Source: Gliomastix tumulicola
Taxonomy: Eukaryota; Ascomycota; Sordariomycetes; Hypocreales; Bionectriaceae
Assembly: GCA_001599755.1 (NCBI GenBank)
Contig: BCHX01000001.1
Span: 496,001-560,000, forward strand
Reading direction: 5' to 3'
Length of the DNA stretch: 64,000 bases
The position numbers were made by a program, and so were the translations under genes. Positions 12,074 through 22,810 of the stretch are shown piece after piece. Numbering within the stretch: position 1 is the stretch's first letter; the number at the start of each line of letters is the position of its first letter. Under the pieces are notes generated by a model. That model saw only the letters and a program-made list of their open reading frames with translations. It was not told the origin of the DNA and did not search any database.

Positions 12074-14120
12074 TGTGTCACTGCTGCTCTCCCGGATCTC
12101 GACACGAAAAGATCGTTCTTTCAGCTGCTCGTCTGCACGGAACTCGCTGACTCTCTCGTGCAGATCCAAAGATATGTACGGATGGCGGCGGGGGGGAAGG
12201 GATAACGTTGGGCTTCCAAGACCAAACGACTGCCGGCCGGACTTCGACCCGCTACACTAGGTGGTAAGGGCAATAACTGATTCGCGGGTTCGTATAGCAG
12301 GGCTGAAGGATGAGTTGCCCTTTGGGAGGGGGAGGGGGAGGGGAAAGGCCGCACGTATTATAAGGCAGCGTGATTCGACGAGACCTCGTTCCCGTCTTTC
12401 TCTTTCTTTCGAGAAGCCCGCTGATGCCTGTTCTCTCACTTCTCGGCATCGCAAGCAAATAATGCCCCTGGACGAGTAGAGTGGCATTACGAAGACGAGG
12501 GCATCCTATCCGCTCGGCACGGTTATGTTATAGTCCCGTGTCCGCACCCTTTTTTGCCCCCTTTCACCCTCCCTTCCTCTCTCTGCCTGCTGTGCGAAGC
12601 GCTTGCAGCGCCTTCGCGTCCAAGGCGGGGAGGCCGGCAGATGGAGTTCTGGCCCATCAATTTCGAGGCTGCAGTTACGATCTGGCCAATGAGCGTGCTT
12701 AGTTTCCAGATTCAGGGCAGGGATGTGTGGTGATGGAGTCGTTGGAGTCGGTTCTGGGGCCAGCCGTGAATGTGGCCAGCGGCCGCCTTTTCACACCAAG
12801 CGTGAGGGGATACTTGTGGCTGTTCTGGCGGAGTGACGACGATGATGGCCTCTTTCTCTCAATTGAGATGGATTGGGTCTTATCACAACGCGGCTGAGCT
12901 GTGATGAAGCGCTTGGAAGCTGCTAGTGTCGAAGCGCAGAGAAGCAGAAAGCCGGTCCAAGAGCGGCACAGCAAGGTGTTTTTTAATCAGGCCCGTGAGG
13001 ATTTCTAATGGGCGGGCGGCCGGTGAGATGCTGCGGGAAGGAAAGGTGTTGGTCGTTGGACTTCTGACGCCGATGTAACGCTGTGATGTCTTCAATTAGA
13101 TGCCACAGCCGCGCGAACGCGTGGGATGACTGTGTCTGTGTCACGATTTGACGATCAGCATCTCCAGCAAACAGCGCAAGAAGCAACTACCGAGGGCCCT
13201 TGGGGCGGCACTTGGAGGTCAGCGGCCGGGTCGAGAATGTCGTGGAATCTGCCTCATAAGCCACGGTGATGCATAATCACGACCGCATGGCCGCGCGGAC
13301 TGAGGAATCGCGAGGCATATTCTGCGGTTGCTATTTCAGACAATCATCACCAAATATTTTGTCCGCATCAGCAGAGGCGGAAGTCCGTCTGTAATTAGAT
13401 GACGGGAGCCTCCAGCGCATCCATCCAGTGGGTGGTTAAACGCCTAACGCCGATCAAAGCCCTGAAGCACCTCACTAGCGGGCTTATCTGACAGTGCGGA
13501 CTCGCGGAGCTCATGGTGGGTGAGTGCTGACACAGACACGCACATCCGGAGCAGTCTGGAGCACGGGGACAATGGCCCGTTCCAGAAAGACAGGCATGAG
13601 CCCGAGCCTCAAGATTCCCGCATCCAGATCTCTGGATCAGGGAAACGAACCGGCTTGGAATCCAGATTCAAGACCGCCTTCATTCCCGGGATTCTCGAGC
13701 CAGGCGACCGTCCCAGATAAGACCGGGAACCGGACCGGCACCGGGAACAGCCGGGAGGCATCTCTCAGGCGCTGTAAACCGCCTGTAGCGGCCTCGGGCA
13801 CAGCGTTGAGTGGCAACGTGACACATGAGATCACCAAACTACCCTACAAGATTTTCAACCTTCGACCGCGACTGGCTGAAAACCTTCTCCCGGTGAGGCG
13901 GGAGGAGGGGNAAAGGGAACCGCCGTGCCGGGTGACGTCCGTCGTATATAAGGAACTCCCTCCGGATCTTGACGTGTGGCTAGGAGGCTTACATATCAAT
14001 ACATGAGTTCATCTTCAAGAGTCAAGTCCACGACTGTCACTTGCCTCCCCTCTAAGAATAATCTACCAGTCACGAGACACTCTCAAGTACCAGTACAGCT
14101 TTGTCTTAGCACTCCTCACC
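12074..14120. other. 2-kb divergent intergenic region
   Basis: It separates the minus-strand Zn2Cys6 regulator from the plus-strand GABA aminotransferase. It contains an undetermined base (n) at 13911 and a patch of CCGGGAAC-type short repeats at 13721-13756. No gene is seen; frames crossing the n are not credible. Confidence 0.6.
13933..13952 (+). promoter_or_regulatory. CRE-like element and TATA box of the GABA aminotransferase gene
   Basis: TGACGTCC (13933-13940), an ATF/CREB-type element, is followed by TATATAAG (13945-13952), about 170 bp before the ATG at 14121. The CRE role is inferred from the motif only. Confidence 0.4.
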
Positions 14121-15804
14121 ATGCCTACTCGCGTCGAGGAGAGCTTCGTGGCGACCGCGGTCCCAGGACCCAACAGCAAGGCCGCGTCCTCCAAGCTCGA
14201 TGCCGCCTTTGACGCCCGAGCTGTCCACTTCGTCGTCGACTACGACAAGAGCTCAGGAAACTAGTGCGTTGCCTCTCGCTCACTCACCTGCCAGAAAGAA
14301 ACACAACTTGCTCACCCGAACTCACCAGCATCGTCGACGTCGACGGCAACAAGTACCTCGATGTCTACTCCCAGATCGCCTCCATCCCCGTGGGCTACAA
14401 CAACGCCGCCCTCATCCAGGCCGCGCAGTCCCCCGAGATGATCTCCGCCCTCGTGAACCGCCCAGCCATCGGCAACTTCCCCTCCTCCACGTGGCACGAC
14501 ATCCTGCGCACGGGGCTCCTGCGCGTGTCTCCCCCGGGCGGCCTGGACCGCATCTTCACCGCCCAGTCCGGCTCCGAGGCCAACGAGCTCGCCTACAAGG
14601 CCGCCTTCATGCTCTACCGCCGGCGCCAGCGCGGCGAGGGCGTCGAGTGGACGGCCGAGGAGACGGACTCGTGCCTCGTCAACAGCGCGCCCGGTTCCCC
14701 CGACCTCGCGATCCTGAGCTTCGCGGACTCGTTCCACGGCCGCGGGTTTGGCAGCCTGTCGACGACGCGCTCCAAGGCCGTGCACAAGCTGGACATCCCC
14801 GCGTTCGACTGGCCCCGGGCGCCGTTCCCGCGGCTGCGGTACTCGCTCGAGGAGCACGCCGAGGCCAACGCCGCCGAGGAGAAGAGGTGTCTCGCCGAGG
14901 TGGAGAGGCTACTGACGACGTGGCGGTGCCCCGTTGCGGCGGTCATCACTGAGCCTATCCAGAGCGAGGGCGGCGACAACCATGCCTCCGCGGCCTTCTT
15001 CCAGGGGCTGAGGGACCTGACGACCAAGCACGGTGCCCTCATGATCGTCGACGAGGTCCAGACTGGTGAGTTTTCTCATGAATATCTTGTGAGAGCTAGA
15101 GCTAACGCGTGAAAAGGCTTCGGCGCGACGGGCAAGTTCTGGGGCCACGAGCACTGGAACCTGACCTCCCCTCCCGACATCGTCACCTTCTCCAAGAAGG
15201 CGCAGACGGCCGGGTATTTCTTCGGCAACCCGCTGCTCGTGCCCGACAAGGCCTACAGGCAGTTCAACACGTGGATCGGCGACCCGGCCCGCGTCATCAT
15301 GAGCAAGGCCGTCATTGGCGAGATTCTCGACAAGAAGCTTGTCGAGCAATGCGTAAGTCGCCTTCTTCTATCTGCGGGCCAGTGACGATAAAGAGCGCTA
15401 ACACAAGATGCAGGCTCGTGTGGGTGATGCTCTGTACGCCGAGTTCGAGAAGCTCGCTTCTCAGTACCCCGATCTCGTTGAGAACCTCCGTGGCAAGAAC
15501 AGAGGGTAAGCACCTTTCATTTTTTTTCTATACGAGATCCCAACTGAGACTAACGTATCGTCAGAACCTACATCGCCTTCGACACCAAGGACGCTGCCGG
15601 TCTGGTCAAGGCCCTGAAGGCCATCGGCGTTAACGTTGGTACTTGCGGCACACGCACGGTCCGATTGAGGCCAATGCTCATCTTCGACGAGTCTCACAGT
15701 AAGTTCTGCCTGTCCAACCTGCCATCAGTTTATCACGTACTAACGGTCTGCCTCCAGTCCCCCAGCTCATCGGCGCGTTCAGCAAGGTCCTGGCGACGCA
15801 GTAA
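14121..15804 (+). CDS. 4-aminobutyrate aminotransferase (GABA transaminase)
   Basis: Six exons (14121-14263, 14329-15065, 15117-15352, 15414-15505, 15565-15698, 15758-15804) give 462 residues, the usual length of eukaryotic GABA transaminase. The PLP enzyme converts GABA and 2-oxoglutarate to succinate semialdehyde and glutamate in the GABA shunt. Visible landmarks are DVDGNKYLDVYSQIASIPVG near the N-terminus, the AQSGSEANELAYKAAF cofactor-binding segment, ITEPIQSEGGDNHAS, IVDEVQTGFGATGKFWGHEHW across the second splice, and the cofactor lysine in TFSKK (Lys320/321). All five splices keep the frame and restore family sequence. There is no strong mitochondrial presequence, as for the yeast cytosolic enzyme. 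The neighbouring Zn2Cys6 gene is divergent; regulation by it is unproven. Confidence 0.95.
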
Positions 15805-16268
15805 GGAGGGATCGACCATCGAAGGGAGCGTAATTTATGACCGGAATAGCGTTGACATCCGGGCGCTCACGAGGGCATGCAAATATAGAAACGTAATAAT
15901 AGCAATGTGAATCCTTTAAGAAACTTGCAAGAGTCAAAACGCAGTGTGTGACGCGTTTGTCGGGAGCAAGAATTGTATGAACCCCCGATCCCTGTCCGAG
16001 ACTCGCTGGGGTTCCCTGGCAGTGCGTTGTAGTGGGATGATGATGACGCGGGGCTGATCGGGACGCGGGACACAAGATCGATCAAGTTCATGCTCCTAGG
16101 CGGTGGTATAAGTGACATTTCTCGTAGCGATGTATTCTTAGTATATCTACTAACTATACTTCATAACGATGTAGTCTTGTTTCTCTGGCACGTCTACTAT
16201 CCAACGCTCCACTAAACTCACCTCGCTTCATACACCATCATGTCATCAACACATATCAACCGCCCATC
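15805..16268. other. convergent intergenic region
   Basis: 3' flanks of the GABA aminotransferase and SLC35F-like genes. Nothing else is recognised. Confidence 0.6.
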
Positions 16269-17618
16269 CTACTGGGACGGCCCAGGCTGGCCATTCTCAG
16301 GCTCAAGCTGGGCCTTCCTCGCCGCATTCAGCGCCTTAAGCTTCGCGGTACCGAAACCAGCAAAGCCATCCTCCTGGTTATCACCCAGCCAAGGCTTCTT
16401 GGACTCGCCAAGCGCGCTCCCGGACAGGAAGTAGATGGTGAGACCGATGATGATGCAGACAAAGGCGATCGGGTACATGAAGTGGACGCTGAGACCAAAG
16501 ACCCGGATACCGATAATGACACCCCAGAAGTTGGCCGTGAGCAGCGAGATGTTGTAGAAGCCCGCCGAGGCCATGCGCAGGAGGATCGGCACGAGCGAGT
16601 AGAACAGGCATAGGCAGAGCGTGAAGCCCACGAGGTAGCCCGCGACGTCACCGTTCCAGGTGGCGTTCTGGAAGGCGCTCCTGTCGAAGATGGCGGCCTG
16701 GACGCCGTTGATGATGATGCCGAACAGGCCGATGAACGACAGCACGTGGTACATGGGCGCCTTGGACACGAGCCACTCCTCGAAGACGTTGCTCAGACCA
16801 TAGCAGGTAGCGCCGACGAGGGCGAACAGGTCACCCTTGACCATGTCCGCGGCCTCACCCATGCCGCCGGAGATGTGGTCCGAGGCGATGAGGATGCCCA
16901 TGCCGCCCATGCAGACGACGATACCCACGACCTGGAAGATGCCGTAGCGCACCTTGAGGAAGAAGAAGGAGATGATGACGACGCAGACAATGGCCCAGAA
17001 GTTGATGAGCTGCGCGGACATGATGTTGGTGTACCGGTACGCGAGCACGGTGAAGTAGTTGCCCTCGACGTCGAGGAAGGACATGATGAGGTACTTCCAG
17101 CCGTGCTTCCACGCGGTCTGGCCCCAGGCCTTGGGGCCCTCGCGCACGAGGAAGACGGTGTTGTAGATGATGCAGAGCAGGCAGTAGTTGAAGATGGACT
17201 GGAAGGCCGGGATGTTGGTGCCCTCCTCCGCGAGCAAGCCGCTGAAGGTGTTGGTCGAGGTGATGCAGAGCGCGAGCACCTGGCCAATACCCAGGACGAT
17301 CCAGAAGTCCGCCGTGGTCAGGTAGGAGTACCAGTGCACGTTGCGGGCCTCGAGGAGGTGGATGCCCTGGCCGACGGCGGCGTCCTCGGCTGCCCGGGGC
17401 TCGTGGCCCGAGTTCTCATCGTCGAAGGCGTCGACCTCGCCGCCGCGGGAGGAGAGACCCTTGGTATCGTAGTCGTCGGTCGTCATGACGTTGGGCTGCT
17501 CGGCAGCGGCCGCGTTGTTGTGGTTCTCGGGGGCCATTGTATTATCGTCTTCGGTTGTCGAGAGAGCGTGGTACTCGTGTCGTTTCGGTTTGAAGGTTCG
17601 ATAGAACGGAGTCGTCAT
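16269..17618 (-). CDS. DUF914 / SLC35F-type drug-metabolite-like transporter
   Basis: An intronless 449-residue membrane protein. A hydrophilic, acidic N-terminal tail of about 100 residues (with poly-Ala and DDYDTKG) precedes about ten membrane helices and a charged C-terminal tail. The sequences YFTVLAYRYTNIMSAQLINF, LVGATCYGLSNVFEEWLV and FWGVIIGIRVFGLSVHFMYP match the solute carrier family 35 F1/F2/F6 (DUF914) class of the drug/metabolite transporter superfamily. The natural substrate of the fungal members is not established. Localisation is probably Golgi, vacuole or plasma membrane (inference). The ATG at 17618 gives the full tail. It is convergent with the GABA aminotransferase gene. 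Confidence 0.88.
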   Translation of the reverse strand: MTTPFYRTFKPKRHEYHALSTTEDDNTMAPENHNNAAAAEQPNVMTTDDYDTKGLSSRGGEVDAFDDENSGHEPRAAEDAAVGQGIHLLEARNVHWYSYLTTADFWIVLGIGQVLALCITSTNTFSGLLAEEGTNIPAFQSIFNYCLLCIIYNTVFLVREGPKAWGQTAWKHGWKYLIMSFLDVEGNYFTVLAYRYTNIMSAQLINFWAIVCVVIISFFFLKVRYGIFQVVGIVVCMGGMGILIASDHISGGMGEAADMVKGDLFALVGATCYGLSNVFEEWLVSKAPMYHVLSFIGLFGIIINGVQAAIFDRSAFQNATWNGDVAGYLVGFTLCLCLFYSLVPILLRMASAGFYNISLLTANFWGVIIGIRVFGLSVHFMYPIAFVCIIIGLTIYFLSGSALGESKKPWLGDNQEDGFAGFGTAKLKALNAARKAQLEPENGQPGPSQ

Positions 17619-18835
17619 AGAGAGAGCTCTGCTGGATCGAAGAAGCGTCAGCTATCAGCTGTGAATTGCGTAACGACGGCGCACGAGATAGTGTCCCATA
17701 CATGAACTCTGTGTAGTGCAAAACGTCCCAACTGAATGGGTAGCGATAGTGATTCGGTAGTCTTTCTTCGTCCCCAAAGAAAGCAAGCGCAAAGACTTCA
17801 AGTCGCTTGCCGGTATTCTTATTGTCTCAAGTATATCATGTGCCTGCGCCAATCGTGCGCGAGGGACAAGGTCGAGGAGTTCGTTCGGAGAATCGCAAAC
17901 ATGTGCTCGCTGGTGGCGATCGAGGGGTAAGGAGGAGGGGGAGTGTCGCAAAGAAGAATGCGACAGAGCCTGGGAGGTCGACAGGTTGCAGCTGGCGGAG
18001 GAGAGCCCGGGATTGGCCACTGATAGCGAGAATCAGCGTCTCTTATGGAAAGGATTGTCGCGACGAAAAGGAAAGGAGAGGAGGGGGAGAGCTGTGGCCG
18101 TCGGTGGGAGGCAAAATTGCTGGCGCGAATCTCGACTCCAAACCGTTGAAGCAAGGAAAAAAAAAGAGCGGGACCGCCAAGGCGCGCACTTGCGACGGCG
18201 AGGCCCGCTGCAGCCAAAATACAGTGGGCGAGGACCCACCTTCAGCAGCTGGGCGGGCGAACCCCCACCCTCTTTTGGTCTCTTGGGGGCTCTTGGGGGA
18301 AGCTTGGAGGCCTGTAGCCACTGAAATTACAGCGAGGCCCTCCAAGTCTAATTGGAGCTTGACCTAATTGGAGGCGCTATCGAGGATTAGCCCCGAGGCT
18401 CGGCGGGTCGCAGATGAATCTTTCATCGCATATGGCCGACAATCGACAAGCTCCCACGCGCCACGAAGCACCACGTGAACGAGGAGAGCTGTGATTTCGA
18501 GGCTCCGTAGAGCTTGGAAGAAGCTTGTCACGGGTGTAACTCTGCCAATCATCGGTCTGGCGGTACTCGCGGCTCATCATCTATGATTGATTGAGTCCAC
18601 TTCCTCACCACCTGCCGCTTCAGTCACCCCTTCATCAGACAAAAAGCCCTACCCTAGAGGCTTTGCCTTGGACAGTAACTGATTTGATCACCATCTCACT
18701 TTCTTTCACAGAATACCATGTACGATGATCACGTTGTGATTAGATCCAATAGTTCGTAAACAGAAAGGCAATTTCTTACTGAACTCAAGTCAGCCTACCC
18801 TCAAATGCTTAGTGTCACTTGCGGTAATAGGTCGT
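17619..18835. other. intergenic, upstream of the SLC35F-like gene
   Basis: 1.2 kb with only short shadow frames; no gene or element recognised. Confidence 0.5.
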
Positions 18836-20077
18836 CTAGCTAGTGTCCATCACGTTGTCTCGCAGCTGAATCCACGCGAAGTCCCTGCACCTCCCCTCCA
18901 ACTCCTCTCTGAAGACCTCGCCCTTGATCACCCAATGAGACATCGTCTCTCCGTTGGGCAGTTTCAGCACGCCGATGCCGTTCTTGTTGGGCAACTTTAG
19001 CATCCTCTGCGGTGAGGTGTTGGGTACGGCACCGACCAGAATCCCCTCCTCGTCATAACACTTCGGTCTATCAGGGGAAATGCAGGGACCTTCCTTGTCC
19101 CTGATCTCCGATGGGTGGAGAGAGTACCAGACCAGGTCGTGCCAGTCACTGTGGACTAGCTCGGCATAGATGATGTACTCGCTGGGGATAGCAATGGTGA
19201 GCACGGCGCCTCGATCACCACAGTGCGAGCGTCGCTCTGCGTAGGCGGCGTATTTCTCTGCCACGTGGCTGTGTGCCGTTAGATAGATATGGCTGTCGCT
19301 TGTCGGGTGGAAGTCGGAGGGAGGTACGGCGGTGAGCCAGCCCAAGTCTACATCCCCGCTGTCCTCGATACATCTCCTCAGCTGGCCCTCTCTGCCGCCT
19401 TTGAAGAGCTTGAACCTCCAGGCTTGCTCAGCTTCGGCTTCCCGATCTTTGTGAGAAGTATCCTGAGGTGTATGATCTGAGGCCAGCCCACCCGGAACGG
19501 TAGAACCTATGCCGCTCTGACTCTCCATCCGGTTTCGGATACTCCTCTCAAGGTTGACGAGGAAGTGATAGTCACTCTCGATGGAGTCAATGGCCCAGTG
19601 ACTGGCAGACTTAGACAGCCTGAGCCAGTCGAACGACGGGTCCAGGATGCTGTTCCGAAGGTCGACCGACAGTCCCATGTGTTGCAGAGCGGCATCCCAG
19701 TTTTCCTCGGCCTCCGTCACGTCAAAGATCTCGGCCTCCTTCTTGACCCACGAGATTGCGTAGTCGACGAGCGTGTCTACGGGTACTCCCTTTAGCTTCT
19801 CATCCTCCCTCTTCGTCATTTCCCACTCGTTAAAAATGGCAAGCGCAATGCTAAAGCGGAATCCGACGAACATGAGCAGCTCGACCGAGTTGAGATACTT
19901 GGGAACCTCGAGGATCTCGACCAACGCCGAGTCCGTGTACAACCGTGTCGGGACGCAGATGAAGCCGGTGCCTTGCGAGGCGGGCGGCATGGTCTGCAGT
20001 ATCGGCAGTCTCACCATCGTCTCTACGGACACGGTCTCGTGAAGCCAAGACATTGTAGATGCTCGACCGCCTAACAT
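18836..20077 (-). CDS. unrecognised fungal protein, 413 residues
   Basis: A single open frame from ATG 20077 (MLGGRASTMSWLHETVS); an internal ATG at 20053 is an alternative start. No signal peptide or membrane helix is apparent. The N-terminal third looks helical, and the middle is charged and polar (residues about 190-225). The C-terminal part has a folded look, with TAHSHVAEKYAAYAERR, AVLTIAIPSEYI and WHDLVWYSLHPSE, a pattern I associate with uncharacterised fungal proteins rather than any named domain. It lies 395 bp from the 3' end of the YHM2-like carrier gene and on the same strand. Its upstream region (20078-20472) lacks the CGGAT-N3-TCC motif of the neighbouring cluster, so I do not include it in that regulon. 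Confidence 0.65.
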   Translation of the reverse strand: MLGGRASTMSWLHETVSVETMVRLPILQTMPPASQGTGFICVPTRLYTDSALVEILEVPKYLNSVELLMFVGFRFSIALAIFNEWEMTKREDEKLKGVPVDTLVDYAISWVKKEAEIFDVTEAEENWDAALQHMGLSVDLRNSILDPSFDWLRLSKSASHWAIDSIESDYHFLVNLERSIRNRMESQSGIGSTVPGGLASDHTPQDTSHKDREAEAEQAWRFKLFKGGREGQLRRCIEDSGDVDLGWLTAVPPSDFHPTSDSHIYLTAHSHVAEKYAAYAERRSHCGDRGAVLTIAIPSEYIIYAELVHSDWHDLVWYSLHPSEIRDKEGPCISPDRPKCYDEEGILVGAVPNTSPQRMLKLPNKNGIGVLKLPNGETMSHWVIKGEVFREELEGRCRDFAWIQLRDNVMDTS

Positions 20078-20472
20078 GTTGTTCGTGTTAGCTGGATGTA
20101 AGATGTAGAGTAGACAGATGGTGTGTATGGATGTTTGCTATGCAGGTTCGAAGCGAGAAGGGATGTGTAGCTTAAGGCACATTAACAAATGCATCTTTAT
20201 ATGCGTGGTTAATACCTCTCTATAACTAGATAGAATGTGTTGGCTCCTAGATACCAACACAAGATGCAACATGTGATGAACGCAGTATAGTCACGGAGAC
20301 AGCAACTGGAATTGGAAAGGAGACACGAGAACAGGCCTTATTGAAAATAGTTCTAGTCTTGACTTTAGGGCGTTTTGGAACAGCCTAAATTATGCCTTCT
20401 TGTACTTGTTTAGCCTCGCAAATTCTTTGTTAGTCCCTGTAGTTGCATCTGAATGGCCCACGAGTCCATGCT
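20078..20472. other. intergenic between hypothetical gene and carrier gene
   Basis: Promoter of the 413-residue protein gene and 3' flank of the carrier gene. No motif stands out. Confidence 0.5.
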
Positions 20473-21579
20473 CTACGACTGAGGCCTGTCCAACCTGGAT
20501 GCCACCGCTTCCTTGACGATATCTCCAAACCCGACCATGCAGATAGTCGCCCAAGCGGCAACGCCAATCCGAGGCACGACACCCCGGAAGAAGCCCAGGG
20601 GCCCCGAGGTCTGCAGAATGTGCTTTGCCGTGCTGAGCATAGTCGGTGACTCTGGCCGCGTCGAATCGACCTTGAGAGACTGCATCTCGATCCGCACCAC
20701 CTCGAACGGCTGGTTCCAACATGACAAGGCACCGCCAATCGTGGATGCTGCAATCTTCTCTCCGAAGCCAAGCTTCTCCGTCTCTTTCTTCCTGGTGATT
20801 CTCCTGATGTTGGTCTCGGCGAACCGGGCGATGCCAATGCGTGACGACCATCCCGTGACCTGTCGCAGCGTGACTGCGTTGACGCCTCGGTTGACGCCCC
20901 GGATGCCCTTTGTGCGCAGGATCTCAAAGAAGGTCTGCATCGTGCCGGGGACCTTCTCGCCCGCCTGAGCGTTCTTCGTCCGCGTGACTTCCACCGTCTT
21001 CATGCAGGTCGTCACGCCCATGGTGAGATATGCCTGCGAGGCGCCGCCGACAATGCCACCCAGGACACCTGCCATTGAGTTACTCACACCCAACTTGGCC
21101 TTGGCATGATATTCTACCTCGGTGGACATCAAGACCAGAACGGCTCCTTTAGTAGATGCTTCGATCCAGGCCTTGAGGGAGTTAGCGATAATATGGCATC
21201 CGTGGACGATAATCTCGACTTACCCAGGGAATCAAGCCTTGGTAGAATCCACGAGGGCCAGCTCGTGCCCACGTATTCCGGACCGCATCCCAAAGTGTGT
21301 CATTGCGGTTTGCGCCAACCTAATACTGTTATTGAGTAATTGGGCCGAGTGAGCCTTCCGCTTATGAACGTACGTGAGTCTTGATCACTTCCATAGGCTG
21401 GCCCAATGTCGTGACTGTTTTCAGTTAGTCAAATGTGTTCAGCGAAACTGGTCTTTGGGGGACTCACCTTGCATCACATTCATGAATGCCCCAATCCCCA
21501 GATTCCTCCATTGTACCGTCCGTTTCTCGATGGGCGCTTTGTCTGCCCCAAGGACAGGTGTTGCTTGAAGTGTGGTCAT
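20473..21579 (-). CDS. YHM2-like mitochondrial citrate/oxoglutarate carrier
   Basis: Four exons on the minus strand (21579-21468, 21414-21374, 21319-21224, 21171-20473) give 315 residues. Yeast Yhm2 exchanges citrate for 2-oxoglutarate across the inner mitochondrial membrane. Three carrier repeats are visible: the first signature QPMEVIK in VTTLGQPMEVIKTH, encoded by a 41-nt exon; the atypical second, MGVTTCMKTVEVTRTK, which lacks the usual Pro and is characteristic of Yhm2; and the third, [33 protein letters not shown] and GVNRGVNAVTLRQVTGWSSR also follow the Yhm2 pattern. It is divergent from the RraA-like gene with 342 bp between the ATGs. That promoter carries palindromic CGG sites, suggesting co-regulation. 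It may be a pathway-dedicated paralogue; whether the genome has a second, housekeeping YHM2 is not visible here. Confidence 0.88.
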
Positions 21580-21921
21580 CGCCCTGCCTGGGCTAGATCG
21601 TGTCGCGATCTTATGACTGGCAATGTCAATACACGACTACGGAGTAGCCCGGAACTCAAAGGACTTTACAGCTCACGAGGGGTGTATAAACGACCTGGAA
21701 ATCCACCTTGATGGTCAATAACTGCCTGGATGATCGACCGGATCATTCCGATGAACGGGGTTGGTTCGCCTGTCTTTCGGGGCTTCTCCGTCTCGGGGCA
21801 ACCCGCACTCTGGCTTGACCATTCGACGGACCTGTCCGTCTTCGCAAATATCATCAACGCCCTTCTCCAGCTGAAGTCGTATCATTCATTCGTCGTTATC
21901 TCAAAGTCCATCGATCTGGCC
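21580..21921. promoter_or_regulatory. bidirectional promoter with CGG palindromes
   Basis: The 342 bp between the ATGs of the carrier gene (minus) and the RraA-like gene (plus) holds CGGATCATTCCG at 21739-21750 and CGGAGTAGCCCG at 21640-21651, both of the CGG-N6-CCG form bound by many Zn2Cys6 regulators. TATAAA lies at 21685-21690 in the plus orientation. Binding is inferred. Confidence 0.5.
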
Positions 21922-22682
21922 ATGGCTTCCGCGGTGGTTAAGCGACTCTCGAAATTTACGAGCTGCGATGTAAGCCCGCCTGTCTCCGTCTCCAAGCCGC
22001 AGTGATTCCTAACGGTACCCAGATCGGCGACGCGCTCGTTAAACTGCGCTATCCATATGGAGGCTTTTTAGATAGCATCCAAACCCGCTCGCCGGGCAGA
22101 ATCATCGGCCCAGCGCTGACGGTGAAGATGGTCGAGATGAGCGACACCACATCCCCGAAGCCTCCCAAGCACTTCGTCGACTGCAATAAGGCTGGCAAGA
22201 TCATGTACATCCAGCAGCCCAAGGGACTCTACTCTGCCTGCTGGGGCGGGCTCATGTCCACGCGAGCCAAGTTCCTCGGTGCTGGCGGAGCTGTCGTCGA
22301 CGGAAGGATCCGAGATGTTCGCGAGCACATCGAGAAGGAGTTCTCTGTAAGTTCTGGACCCCTGATCGGATTTGCTCCGATGGGCTAATTCCGTGCCCAG
22401 GTCTTCTCTCGGGATACTTCCATCCTGGGGTCCAACACCTTCACCCGAGCATCCGAAATCGATATTCCCCTGCAGTTCAAGGGCGACCTCTGGATTAACC
22501 CCGGCGACATTCTCGTCGGTGACGAGGACGGTGTCGTGGTTGTGCCGCCTTCACTGGCCGAGAAGGTGATCGATCTCTGTCAGGAGCGATTCGAGATTGA
22601 CGAGAAGACCCTGGCAGCGCTGGGCGAGGGGACTTCGATGGGCGACTGCATCAAGCGGTTTCGGAAGGAGCCGAAGGCCTAG
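21922..22682 (+). CDS. RraA-like aldolase (HMG/CHA aldolase family)
   Basis: Three exons (21922-21969, 22023-22346, 22401-22682) give 217 residues. The family includes the class II pyruvate aldolases LigK/GalC, which cleave 4-carboxy-4-hydroxy-2-oxoadipate to pyruvate and oxaloacetate, and RraA itself. The start MASAVVKRLSKFTSCD is the usual N-terminus of fungal members. GRIIGPALTVKM follows. The catalytic stretch GGAVVDGRIRDVREH carries the conserved Arg-Asp pair that binds substrate and metal, as DGRIRDV. The C-terminal segment INPGDILVGDEDGVVVVP is diagnostic. An upstream in-frame extension to 21730 has no family resemblance and was rejected. The gene is followed 128 bp later by the PrpF-family gene on the same strand. 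The assignment as CHA aldolase rests on this context; RraA-like proteins with other roles exist. Confidence 0.88.
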
Positions 22683-22696
22683 GCTTGAAGGGATGT

Positions 22697-22708
22697 CGGA
22701 TTTATCCT
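22697..22708. promoter_or_regulatory. near-palindromic CGGAT-N3-TCC site before the PrpF-family gene
   Basis: CGGATTTATCCT lies about 105 bp upstream of the ATG at 22811. It matches the sites in the two divergent promoters except for the last base. A role as a regulator binding site is inferred. Confidence 0.4.
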
Positions 22709-22810
22709 CACTTTGTATGCATGTAGTCTAGCCCGATGCCTCCAGGTCAAATATCACACTTCATCTTTCACCGTCTCACCCACAGCAATCAGTCACTCGC
22801 ATACACCAAA

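Noticed and set aside
10041..12260. 739-codon open frame on the plus strand
   Set aside because: Antisense shadow of the Zn2Cys6 regulator; composition is Arg/Ala/Leu-rich low complexity with no domain, caused by G+C-rich third positions of the real gene.
13524..14006. 160-codon frame crossing the undetermined base
   Set aside because: Includes n at 13911 and overlaps the TATA region of the GABA aminotransferase gene.
16746..17705. 319-codon open frame on the plus strand
   Set aside because: Antisense to the SLC35F-like gene and highly acidic; no domain.
21730..21921. In-frame N-terminal extension of the RraA-like protein
   Set aside because: The extension contains promoter motifs and has no resemblance to the family; the ATG at 21922 gives the normal N-terminus.
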